64,000 nt of DNA from Mycobacterium triplex (GTDB lineage Bacteria > Actinomycetota > Actinomycetes > Mycobacteriales > Mycobacteriaceae): assembly GCF_000689255.1 (NCBI RefSeq), contig NZ_HG964446.1, positions 3,702,734-3,766,733 of the forward strand. The letters are read 5' to 3'. Numbering within the stretch: position 1 is the first letter of the stretch; every line of letters begins with the position of its first letter. Made by a program: the position numbers and the translations under genes. Below, piece after piece: positions 38,098-45,816 of the stretch. A model generated the notes under the pieces. That model ran no database searches. It was not told the DNA's origin and was given only the letters and a program-made list of their open reading frames with translations.

Positions 38098-39198
38098 GTG
38101 CCCCGATCCCGCGACGCCGACGCTTGCCCTGGTGCGTTGCAGGTGCATCAGGCCGCCGACGGCGCACTCGTGCGCGTGCGACTGCCCGGCGGGATGATCA
38201 CCGCCGCGCAACTGGCGGCGCTGGCCGCGATGTCCAGCGGCTTCGGCTCGGGAACCTTGGAGCTGACGGTGCGCGGCAATGTGCAGTTGCGCGCCATCAC
38301 CGACGTGACGGCGGTCGCCGAGGGCATCGCCGATGCCGGGCTGCTGCCGTCCGCGACGCACGAACGCGTGCGCAACATCGTCGCCTCCCCGCTGTCCGGA
38401 CGCGCCGGCGGACGCGCGGACGTGCGGGCCTGGGTGGGCGCGCTGGATTCGGCGATTTGCGCCGAGCCCAAACTGGTCGACCTGGGCGGCAGATTCTGGT
38501 TCAGCATTGACGACGGCCGTGCCGACGTGGCCGGGCTGGGCGCCGACGTCGGGGTGCACGTCCGCGAGGACGGTTACGCACTGTTGCTGATGGGGCGCGA
38601 CACCGGCCTGCGGATGAACGCCGACGATGTGGTCGCGACACTGCTCGCAGTCGCGGTGCGGTTCACCGAGATACGCGAAAATGCTTGGCGTATCAACGAG
38701 TTGGATGACATCGAGGACCTGCTTCCCGGCGCCGACGTCAGCGCCGCCCCCGTTGCGCCGGTCGCCAGGCCACCGGTGGGCTGGATAGCCCAGGATGACG
38801 GCCGGGTCGCGTTGGGCGCCGCGGTGCCGCTCGGTGTCCTGCCCGCGCAAACCGCGGAGTACCTCGCCGTGATCGAGGCACCCATGGTGATCACGCCATG
38901 GCGCTCGGTGCTGGTGTGCGACCTCGACGAGGGTGTCGCCGACGCCGCGCTGCGGGTGCTGGCCCCGCTGGGCCTGGTGTTCGACCAGAACTCCGGATGG
39001 CTGGACGTCAGCGCGTGCACGGGAAGCCCCGGCTGCGCACGCTCGGCCGCCGACGTGCGGGCCGACGCGGTACACCTGGTCGGGACGGATTCCGCGGTGC
39101 ATCGTCACCTCGTCGGCTGCGAACGCGCGTGCGGCAGCCCGCCGACGGGACAGGTGCTGGTCGCCACCGGCGACGGATACCGGCTGCTCCGGCCGTAG
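38098..39198 (+). CDS. cobG: precorrin-3B synthase CobG
   Basis: A 366-residue protein from GTG 38098; the much longer open frame upstream is antisense to the monooxygenase and not coding. It has the sulfite/nitrite-reductase half-domains, with LTVRGNVQLRAI in the first. The cysteines expected to hold a 4Fe-4S cluster are in SACTGSPGCARS and VGCERACGSP near the C-terminus. CobG converts precorrin-3A to precorrin-3B with O2 in the aerobic pathway. Followed closely by cobH and cobIJ in one operon. Equivalent to Rv2064. Confidence 0.95.
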   Translation: MPRSRDADACPGALQVHQAADGALVRVRLPGGMITAAQLAALAAMSSGFGSGTLELTVRGNVQLRAITDVTAVAEGIADAGLLPSATHERVRNIVASPLSGRAGGRADVRAWVGALDSAICAEPKLVDLGGRFWFSIDDGRADVAGLGADVGVHVREDGYALLLMGRDTGLRMNADDVVATLLAVAVRFTEIRENAWRINELDDIEDLLPGADVSAAPVAPVARPPVGWIAQDDGRVALGAAVPLGVLPAQTAEYLAVIEAPMVITPWRSVLVCDLDEGVADAALRVLAPLGLVFDQNSGWLDVSACTGSPGCARSAADVRADAVHLVGTDSAVHRHLVGCERACGSPPTGQVLVATGDGYRLLRP

Positions 39199-39207
39199 GG
39201 TGAGCAG

Positions 39208-39834
39208 GTGCTCGACTACATCCGCGATGCGGCGGAGATCTATCGCCAGTCGTTCGCGACCATCCGCGCCGAAGCCGACTTGGCACGATTCCCCGACGAC
39301 GTCGCGCAGGTCGTCGTCCGGTTGATCCACACCTGCGGGCAGGTCGACGTCGCCGAGCACGTCGCCTTCACCCGGGACGTCGTCGCGCGGACCAGCGCCG
39401 CGCTGCAAAACGGCGCGCCCGTGCTGTGCGATTCGTCGATGGTGGCCGCCGGAATCACCAAGGCACGGCTGCCCGCCGGCAATGAGGTGGTGTCGTTGGT
39501 GACCGATCCACGCGCACCCGAGCTGGCCGCGCAGCGGCACACCACCCGCTCGGCGGCCGGCGTCGAGCTGTGGGCCGATCGGCTCGACGGTGCGGTGCTG
39601 GCCATCGGCAATGCGCCGACCGCGCTGTTTCGGCTGCTCGAACTCGTCGACGAGGGGGCCGCGGCACCGGTCGCGGTGCTGGGCGGTCCGGTCGGCTTCG
39701 TCGGCTCGGCACAGTCCAAGGTCGAGCTGATCGAACGCCCGCGCGGGATGTCGTACCTGGTGGTGCGGGGACGCCGCGGCGGCAGCGCGATGGCCGCCGC
39801 TGCCGTCAACGCGATCGCGAGCGACGCAGAATGA
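39208..39834 (+). CDS. cobH: precorrin-8X methylmutase CobH
   Basis: A 208-residue protein starting at GTG 39208, nine bases after cobG. It carries the conserved active-site His in RLIHTCGQVD, the VLCDSSMVAAGI block and the late GGPVGFVGSAQSK, all typical of CobH/CbiC. The enzyme shifts the C-11 methyl group to C-12, giving hydrogenobyrinic acid. Its stop overlaps the cobIJ start (ATGA at 39831-39834). Equivalent to Rv2065. Confidence 0.97.
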   Translation: MLDYIRDAAEIYRQSFATIRAEADLARFPDDVAQVVVRLIHTCGQVDVAEHVAFTRDVVARTSAALQNGAPVLCDSSMVAAGITKARLPAGNEVVSLVTDPRAPELAAQRHTTRSAAGVELWADRLDGAVLAIGNAPTALFRLLELVDEGAAAPVAVLGGPVGFVGSAQSKVELIERPRGMSYLVVRGRRGGSAMAAAAVNAIASDAE

Positions 39835-41309
39835 CCGCGCGGGGCACGTTGTGGGGGGTCGGGCTGGGGCCCGGTGACCCGGAGCTGGTGACCGTCAAGG
39901 CCGCTCGGGTGATCGGCGAGGCCGACGTGGTGGCCTATCACAGCGCCCGGCACGGCCGCAGCATCGCCCGCGGCATCGCCGAACCGTATCTGCGGCCCGG
40001 CCAGCTCGAGGAGCATCTGGTCTATCCGGTGACCACCGAGGTGAGCGACCATCCCGGCGGTTACGCCGGCGCGCTCGAGGACTTCTATGCGGAGGCCACC
40101 GAACGCATCGCCGGGCACCTCGACGCGGGACGCAATGTGGCGCTGCTGGCCGAGGGCGATCCACTGTTCTACAGCTCCTACATGCATCTGCACACCCGGC
40201 TGACGCAGCGGTTCGACGCCGTCATCGTGCCGGGCGTGACGTCGGTGAGCGCGGCGTCCGCCGCGGTGAGCACGCCGCTGGTGGCCGGTGACGAGGTGCT
40301 GTCGGTGCTGCCGGGCACCCTGCCGGTCGGCGAGCTGACGCGCCGGCTCGCCGACGCGGACGCCGCCGTGGTGCTCAAGCTCGGCCGCTCATATCATGCT
40401 GTGCGGGAAGCACTTTCGGCTTCCGGGCGGCTGGACGAAGCGTTCTACGTGGAGCGGGCCAGCACGGATACGCAACGCATCGCGCCGGCCGCGGATGTCG
40501 ACGAGGCCAGCGTCCCGTACTTCTCACTGGCCATACTGCCGGGCGGTCGGCGGTTCGAGGAACGCGCGCCGGTCGGGGCCGTCGCGGTGGTGGGGCTCGG
40601 CCCCGGCGACCACGACTGGATGACACCGCAGAGCCGACGTGAGCTGGCCGCCGCGACCGACCTGATCGGCTACGGCAACTACCTCGATCGTGTCCCGGTG
40701 CGCGACGGTCAGCGGCGCCATCCCAGCGACAACACCGACGAACCCGCACGGGCACGATTGGCGTGCGCACTGGCCGAACAGGGACGCGCCGTGGCGGTGG
40801 TGTCGTCGGGTGATCCCGGAGTGTTCGCGATGGCCACCGCCGTCCTCGAAGAGGCCAAACAGTGGCCGGGAGTAGAGATTCGGGTGATCCCGGCGATGAC
40901 CGCGGCTCAGGCGGTCGCCAGCCGGGTCGGCGCGCCGCTGGGTCACGACTACGCGGTGATCTCGTTGTCGGACCGGCTCAAGCCGTGGGACGTGATCGAG
41001 ACGCGCCTGGCCGCCGCGGCCGCAGCCGATTTGGTGCTGGCCATCTACAACCCCGCGTCCAAGAGCCGGACCTGGCAGGTCGGAGCCATGCGCGACGTCT
41101 TGCTGACCCATCGCGAACCGGGAACGCCAGTTGTCATCGGCCGCAACGTATCCGGGCCCGACGAAGACGTCCGGGTGGTGCGGTTGGCCGACCTGGATCC
41201 CGCCGACGTCGACATGCGGTGCCTGCTGATCGTCGGATCGTCTCAAACCCAGTGGTACCCAGGCGATTCCGGCGACAGAGTGTTCACACCGCGGCGTTAT
41301 CCGATTTAG
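39831..41309 (+). CDS. cobIJ: bifunctional precorrin-2 C20- / precorrin-3B C17-methyltransferase CobIJ
   Basis: A 492-residue fusion of two SAM-dependent tetrapyrrole methyltransferases. The CobI half begins LWGVGLGPGDPELVTVKA and carries LLAEGDPLFYSSY. The CobJ half begins around VAVVGLGPGDHDWMTP and carries VVSSGDPGVFAMA. Both halves keep the glycine-rich substrate/SAM loops. The fusion is the usual mycobacterial arrangement (Rv2066). ATG 39831 overlaps the cobH stop. The gene ends one base before the stop of the convergent PPE gene. CobF, needed later in the same pathway, is not in the window. Confidence 0.96.
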   Translation: MTARGTLWGVGLGPGDPELVTVKAARVIGEADVVAYHSARHGRSIARGIAEPYLRPGQLEEHLVYPVTTEVSDHPGGYAGALEDFYAEATERIAGHLDAGRNVALLAEGDPLFYSSYMHLHTRLTQRFDAVIVPGVTSVSAASAAVSTPLVAGDEVLSVLPGTLPVGELTRRLADADAAVVLKLGRSYHAVREALSASGRLDEAFYVERASTDTQRIAPAADVDEASVPYFSLAILPGGRRFEERAPVGAVAVVGLGPGDHDWMTPQSRRELAAATDLIGYGNYLDRVPVRDGQRRHPSDNTDEPARARLACALAEQGRAVAVVSSGDPGVFAMATAVLEEAKQWPGVEIRVIPAMTAAQAVASRVGAPLGHDYAVISLSDRLKPWDVIETRLAAAAAADLVLAIYNPASKSRTWQVGAMRDVLLTHREPGTPVVIGRNVSGPDEDVRVVRLADLDPADVDMRCLLIVGSSQTQWYPGDSGDRVFTPRRYPI

Positions 41310-42872
41310 TCAGTCCTTGCCCCAGGTGTTCGGCAGCATCGGCAACGACGGCCCGTCATTGAGCCCGTCACCGGCCAGCGTGGTCAGCCCCGCGGCCTGG
41401 CCCGCCCCGGATTTGGCTGCGGCCCCGGCAAATCCGAGCGGCCCGGCGCCGGACTCCCCGGCCGAGGTGACGGGCTCGTCGTCCGGCCCGGTGGGCGTGT
41501 CCTCGAGGTTCATGAATTCGTAGCGGTAGGCCTTGTCCTTGACGTCTTGGGCCCGACGCCGACGGGCCTTCAACCGCTCCTTGGCGGAGGCCGCCGCGGC
41601 GCCGGCCGGCGCGTCGGCGTCGTCGGGTGCGGGCTCCTCGGACTTGCGGCGGGAACGATTGCGTGCGCTGGCGCTGCCGGACAATCCCGACAGTCCGACC
41701 GCCCACAGCGCGTCGGACATGCCGGCGCCCAGCCCGGTCGTGCTCGTCGGGCCGAAGCCCACGCCCGGAGGACCACCGGCCGGGGGGGCTCCGTGCGCGG
41801 GCATAGCGGTCGCCGTTGCCGGAGCGGGTGCGGGCGCGCTGGCGCTCGAAGACGTCGGCACATTGCCGAAACTTGCGGGGGCCGGCGCGGTGGGCATCGG
41901 TGTGGGCGCCATCGCCGGCACTGGCTGGATCGCCAGGGGAACCGCGGTGCTGACCGCGATCGCCGTCGCCCCCGCGGCCGCACCGGCACCAGCCGCGGCC
42001 GCAACCGCCATCATGGCCGGGACGGCGACGACGGCCAGTTGCACCGCGACCTGGATGAACGGCCAGAAGATCATCAGGGTGTGGAAGATGGCCCAGCCGA
42101 GCGCGCTCGACAGGGCCGGCGAAAGACCGAGTTGCCCGAAGAACGAGGCGAGGCTGTTGACCCAGGGCACCGGCGGGAAGGGCCACCCACCGGGGTTCAG
42201 GTCCTTGGACACCGGCCACGCGAAGTTACGGGTGTACTGCTGCAGCCATTGGGTGAGCTGATCCATCCAGGACGGATACTGTGGCGCCGCGGTGGTGGTT
42301 TGTTGCTGGGTGGTCGACGACGTGTCCGCGGCCGCCGTCATGATCTGCGGGGCCGGCGTGGACGGCGGAACCGCGGCGAGCGCGGATTCGCTGACCGCCT
42401 CATAGGTGCTCATCGTCGTGGCGGCCTGCACCCACATGCGGGCGTAGTCGGCCTCGTTCACGGCGATCGGGATCGTGTTGATGCCGAAGAAGTTCGTCGC
42501 GACCAGGGCGCCGTGGATGGCGTGATTCGCCGCGAGCTCGCCCATCGTGGGCATCGCCGCCAGCGCGGCCGTGTAGGCGGCCGCGGCCGTCTCGTGCAAT
42601 GCGGCCGCGGTCGTGCTGTCCGCGGCGCTGGCCAGCAGCCAGGTCAGATACGGCGCGTGGGCGGCGACGTACTGCTCCGCGCTCGGGCCCTGCCACTCGC
42701 CGGCCTGCACGGCGCCCAGCAGCCCGGTGAGTTCGTCGGCGGCCTCGGTGTATTCGGTGCTCAACGCCGACCACGCCCCCGCGGCCGCCAGCAGCGCGCC
42801 GGGTCCGGGCCCGCTGCTCAGCAGGGTGGAGTGCACCTCTGGTGGAAATGCGAGCCAGATCGGGGCGGTCAT
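41310..42872 (-). CDS. PPE family protein, PPE-PPW subgroup
   Basis: A 520-residue protein beginning MTAPIWLAFPPEVHSTLLSSG, the PPE domain, with the helix-turn GEWQGPSAEQYVAA expected of proteins that pair with a PE partner. Central hydrophobic and Ala/Pro-rich regions are followed by a basic stretch. The C-terminus has LGFAGAAAKSG and ends in PMLPNTW, the GFxG and PxxPxxW features of the PPW subgroup. Exported by ESX systems by family precedent. No PE gene lies next to it, so its partner must be encoded elsewhere. It sits where M. tuberculosis has Rv2067c and blaC. Confidence 0.92.
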   Translation of the reverse strand: MTAPIWLAFPPEVHSTLLSSGPGPGALLAAAGAWSALSTEYTEAADELTGLLGAVQAGEWQGPSAEQYVAAHAPYLTWLLASAADSTTAAALHETAAAAYTAALAAMPTMGELAANHAIHGALVATNFFGINTIPIAVNEADYARMWVQAATTMSTYEAVSESALAAVPPSTPAPQIMTAAADTSSTTQQQTTTAAPQYPSWMDQLTQWLQQYTRNFAWPVSKDLNPGGWPFPPVPWVNSLASFFGQLGLSPALSSALGWAIFHTLMIFWPFIQVAVQLAVVAVPAMMAVAAAAGAGAAAGATAIAVSTAVPLAIQPVPAMAPTPMPTAPAPASFGNVPTSSSASAPAPAPATATAMPAHGAPPAGGPPGVGFGPTSTTGLGAGMSDALWAVGLSGLSGSASARNRSRRKSEEPAPDDADAPAGAAAASAKERLKARRRRAQDVKDKAYRYEFMNLEDTPTGPDDEPVTSAGESGAGPLGFAGAAAKSGAGQAAGLTTLAGDGLNDGPSLPMLPNTWGKD

Positions 42873-42986
42873 CGACGCGGGCCTTCCGGGAGATGTGGGC
42901 TGTTCTTAGTGGTCGTCGCGCCGCGGGTTTTAGTTCCACCGGGTTTCGTCTTTGCGCCGGGCGCGCGCATGCGCAACGATGCAGGG

Positions 42987-44339
42987 ATGCGGTGTGACGT
43001 TGCGCGTGAGGCGCTTTCCGCCCGATTGGACGGCGAGCGAACGGAAGTGCTCGCGCAGCAGGTCGATGCCCACCTGGAGACGTGCCGCGGGTGCCGCACC
43101 TGGCTGATCGGCGCGGCCACCCAGACTCGGCGGCTGGCCTCGATCGAGCCCGGCGACGCACCCGACCTGGTCGCCCGGATCATGGCGAGCATCGACGAGG
43201 ACCCCACCGCGCGTCACGGCTGGATGCGCGCGGTTCGAGCGCGCTACGCCCGGTGGGGACTGATCGCCGTCGGTGCCTTCCAGGTGGCGATCGCGGCCGC
43301 TCAAATCGGCGGAGTCAATTTCGGCATGGTGTCGCATCACATGCACGGGGCAATGTCCGGCGAACATCTGCTGCACGAGTCAACCGCGTGGTTGCTCGCA
43401 TTGGGTGCGGCAATGGTCGCGGCCGGTATCTGGCCGATGATGGCGACCGGCGTCGCGGCGATCGCCGGTGCGTATTCGCTTGGGCTGATGGGTTATGTGG
43501 CCGCCGACATTCTGGACGGGCAGGTGACCGCGACTCGCGTCGCCAGCCACGTACCGCTGTTGCTCGGCCTGGTATTCGCGGTGTTGGTGGCGCGTGAGCG
43601 TACCGGCGGGCGCGGCTTCGCGGAGTCCGACTTCGACGCTTTCGACGGCGAGGTGCCGGCCAGCTTCGCCGGACGGCGACGCGGCCATCTGCGACCGATC
43701 AACCGCTCTGGATCGGACCTCGCCGCAGGCTCTACGACGGCCCGTCGTAGACTGTCCGAACCCGCGCAACGAAGGTGGTTGGCCATGACCGCGTCAAGCG
43801 ACGACGAGGCCGTAACCGAACTTGCCTTGGCAGCCGCGCGCGGGAATGAGCGGGCCCTCGAGGCATTCATCAAGGCCACTCAGCAAGACGTCTGGCGGTT
43901 CGTCACGTACCTGTCCGACGCGGGCACCGCCGACGATCTGACTCAGGAGACTTTCCTGCGGGCGATCGGAGCGATCGAGCGCTTCTCCGGCCGCTCCAGC
44001 GCCCGCACGTGGCTGCTGTCCATCGCGCGCCGCGTGGTCGCCGATCACATTCGCCACGTCCAGTCGCGGCCGCGCACCGCGCCGGGCGCCAACCCCGAGC
44101 AGGTCCGCAACAGCGACCGCCACGCCCGCGGATTCGAAGAGTTGGTCGAGGTGACGACGATGATCGCCAACCTCACCCCCGAACAACGCGAAGCCCTGCT
44201 ACTGACCCAACTGCTCGGTCTGCCCTACGCCGACGCCGCCGCCGTGTGCGGCTGCCCGGTGGGCACCATCCGGTCCCGCGTGGCCCGTGCCCGCGACGCC
44301 CTGCTGGCCGACGCGGAACGCGACGACCTCACCGGTTAG
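42987..44339 (+). CDS. zf-HC2 membrane anti-sigma-like domain in one open frame with SigC (possible fusion)
   Basis: From ATG 42987 the frame runs without a stop through the complete sigC sequence, giving 450 residues. Residues 1-40 are an anti-sigma zinc-finger (zf-HC2-like) with AHLETCRGC (His29, Cys33, Cys36). Four membrane helices lie at about 90-108, 133-152, 155-175 and 188-202. The loop after helix 1 is rich in His and Met (SHHMHGAMSGEHLLHE, 116-131), which suggests metal binding. SigC begins at residue 267. Either this is a natural anti-sigma/sigma fusion, or SigC is made from its own internal start and the stop of the upstream gene has been lost. No good ribosome-binding site is visible before 42987. 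Confidence 0.65.
   Translation: MRCDVAREALSARLDGERTEVLAQQVDAHLETCRGCRTWLIGAATQTRRLASIEPGDAPDLVARIMASIDEDPTARHGWMRAVRARYARWGLIAVGAFQVAIAAAQIGGVNFGMVSHHMHGAMSGEHLLHESTAWLLALGAAMVAAGIWPMMATGVAAIAGAYSLGLMGYVAADILDGQVTATRVASHVPLLLGLVFAVLVARERTGGRGFAESDFDAFDGEVPASFAGRRRGHLRPINRSGSDLAAGSTTARRRLSEPAQRRWLAMTASSDDEAVTELALAAARGNERALEAFIKATQQDVWRFVTYLSDAGTADDLTQETFLRAIGAIERFSGRSSARTWLLSIARRVVADHIRHVQSRPRTAPGANPEQVRNSDRHARGFEELVEVTTMIANLTPEQREALLLTQLLGLPYADAAAVCGCPVGTIRSRVARARDALLADAERDDLTG
43731..43751. promoter_or_regulatory. perfect 10+1+10 palindrome upstream of sigC
   Basis: Half-sites TCTACGACGG and CCGTCGTAGA are exactly complementary around one C. The repeat ends 33 bases before the sigC ATG at 43785. 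It is placed like an operator or attenuator for sigC, although it also lies inside the continuous open frame of the anti-sigma-like domain. Confidence 0.55.
43785..44339 (+). CDS. sigC: ECF sigma factor SigC
   Basis: A 184-residue product from ATG 43785, matching the size of M. tuberculosis SigC (Rv2069). Region 2 includes DDLTQETFLRAIGAIERFSGRSSARTWLLSIARRVVADHIR. Region 4 includes LTPEQREALLLTQLLGLPYADAAAVCGCPVGTIRSRVARARDALL. It directs RNA polymerase to a small set of promoters; in M. tuberculosis it has been linked to virulence and copper acquisition. The upstream reading frame is open into a membrane anti-sigma-like domain, described separately. Its stop overlaps the cobK stop on the other strand by three bases. 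Confidence 0.96.
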   Translation: MTASSDDEAVTELALAAARGNERALEAFIKATQQDVWRFVTYLSDAGTADDLTQETFLRAIGAIERFSGRSSARTWLLSIARRVVADHIRHVQSRPRTAPGANPEQVRNSDRHARGFEELVEVTTMIANLTPEQREALLLTQLLGLPYADAAAVCGCPVGTIRSRVARARDALLADAERDDLTG

Positions 44340-45061
44340 GTTTGGCGCGCAACCCAATCCGCGGCTTGCTCGACGGTGTCGACCTTGGTCACACCTGCAG
44401 GCAACGGCGGCCGCTGCACCATTACCACCGGAATATCCAGTGCCGCAGCGGCATCCAGCTTCGCTCGGGTCATGTCACCCCCGCTGTTCTTGGTCACCAG
44501 GGCGTCGATGCGGTGATCGCGCATGATCGCAATTTCGTCGTCGTAGCGATACGGCCCACGGGACAACAGCAACTCGTGATGGCGGGGCAATGTTCGGGCG
44601 TCGGGTTCGGTGACCGCGCGAATCAGAAACCACGCGTCGCTGCCCGCGAAGGCTTTGGTTCCCGAGCGGCCGGTGGTGAGGAAAACCCGTCGATAGCGGT
44701 GGTTTTCGACGACTTGCGCGGCTTCGATGTCTGACTTTACGACGTGCGCCCCGTCGGGATCCCAGGCCGGGCGGGCCAATACCAGATGCGGGATCTCTAG
44801 TTCGCCACATGCCTGCGCGGCGTGCGCGGTCATGGTTGCCGCGAACGGATGGGTCGCATCGACGACGGCGCCGATGTGTTCGTCGTGTAGCCAGCTTTTT
44901 AAGCCGTCGACGCCGCCGAACCCGCCGATGCGCACCGAGCCGGCGGGCAGCGCCGGATCCGGCACCCGGCCCGCCAGTGAGCTGATCACGTCGACGTGGG
45001 GGCTTAATGCCTTGGCGAGCGCCCGCCCCTCGGCGGTGCCGCCGAGCAAGAGCACCCGCAT
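44336..45061 (-). CDS. cobK: precorrin-6A reductase CobK
   Basis: A 241-residue protein from ATG 45061. It opens with the nucleotide-binding MRVLLLGGTAEGRALAKAL, followed by VVDATHPFAATMT, VFLTTGRSGTKAF and the late VTKNSGGDMTRAKLDAA, all conserved in CobK/CbiJ. It reduces precorrin-6A with NADPH. The start overlaps the cobM stop by one base, so cobL-cobM-cobK form a tightly coupled minus-strand operon. Equivalent to Rv2070c. Confidence 0.96.
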   Translation of the reverse strand: MRVLLLGGTAEGRALAKALSPHVDVISSLAGRVPDPALPAGSVRIGGFGGVDGLKSWLHDEHIGAVVDATHPFAATMTAHAAQACGELEIPHLVLARPAWDPDGAHVVKSDIEAAQVVENHRYRRVFLTTGRSGTKAFAGSDAWFLIRAVTEPDARTLPRHHELLLSRGPYRYDDEIAIMRDHRIDALVTKNSGGDMTRAKLDAAAALDIPVVMVQRPPLPAGVTKVDTVEQAADWVARQT

Positions 45062-45816
45062 CAGTGTCGGCCTCTTGCGCGGCGCGCGGTCGAGTACAGG
45101 TAGCTGTCGGTGAAGCCCTCGGCGGCAAGCACATCGCCGACGATGATGACGGCGGTCTTGGTGATGTTGGCCTCGCGCATCTGGTCGGCGATGGTTTGCA
45201 GTGTGCCGCGCAACACGGTTTGCTGCGGCCAGCTCGCGAAAGCCACTACCGCTGACGGTGTTTCCGGACCGTGGCCGCTGGCGAGTAGCTGCGGGACGAT
45301 CGCGTCGATCTGGGCGGCGGCCAGGTGCAGCACTAATGTACCGCCCGATTTGGCGAGGGTTGCCAGGTCTTCGCCGGGCGGCATGGCTGTCGAGAGGGTA
45401 GCTACGCGGGTCAAGGTGACCGTCTGCGCCACGCCCGGAACGGTGAGCTCTCTGCGCAACGCGGCGGCTGCCGCAGCGAAAGCCGGTACGCCGGGCACGA
45501 TTTCGTAGCCGACGCCCAGCGCGTCGAGCCGCCGGCATTGTTCGGCCAGCGCGCTGTACAACGACGGATCACCGGAGTGCAGCCGGGCGACGTCGTGGCC
45601 TTTGTCGTTCGCGGCGACGAGCTCGGCGACGATCTGCTCGAGCGTCAACGGCCCGGTGTCAACGACTTTCGCGCCGGGCGGGCACAGGGCGAGCAGGTCG
45701 TCGGGCATGATCGAACCCGCGTACAGACATGTTTCGCATCGCTGCAGCAGCCGTTGGCCGCGTACGGTGATCAGGTCGGCGGCGCCGGGGCCGGCACCGA
45801 TGAAGTACACCGTCAC
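45061..45816 (-). CDS. cobM: precorrin-4 C11-methyltransferase CobM
   Basis: A 251-residue SAM-dependent methyltransferase from GTG 45816; the longer open frame upstream is a shadow of cobL. It has VYFIGAGPGAADLITVRG, YAGSIMP and ARLHSGDPSLYSAL, the substrate-binding and SAM loops of the precorrin methyltransferase family, and the CobM/CbiF-type VPAFAAAAAAL. GTGA overlap with the end of cobL and one-base overlap with cobK indicate coupled translation. Equivalent to Rv2071c. Confidence 0.96.
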   Translation of the reverse strand: MTVYFIGAGPGAADLITVRGQRLLQRCETCLYAGSIMPDDLLALCPPGAKVVDTGPLTLEQIVAELVAANDKGHDVARLHSGDPSLYSALAEQCRRLDALGVGYEIVPGVPAFAAAAAALRRELTVPGVAQTVTLTRVATLSTAMPPGEDLATLAKSGGTLVLHLAAAQIDAIVPQLLASGHGPETPSAVVAFASWPQQTVLRGTLQTIADQMREANITKTAVIIVGDVLAAEGFTDSYLYSTARRARGRH

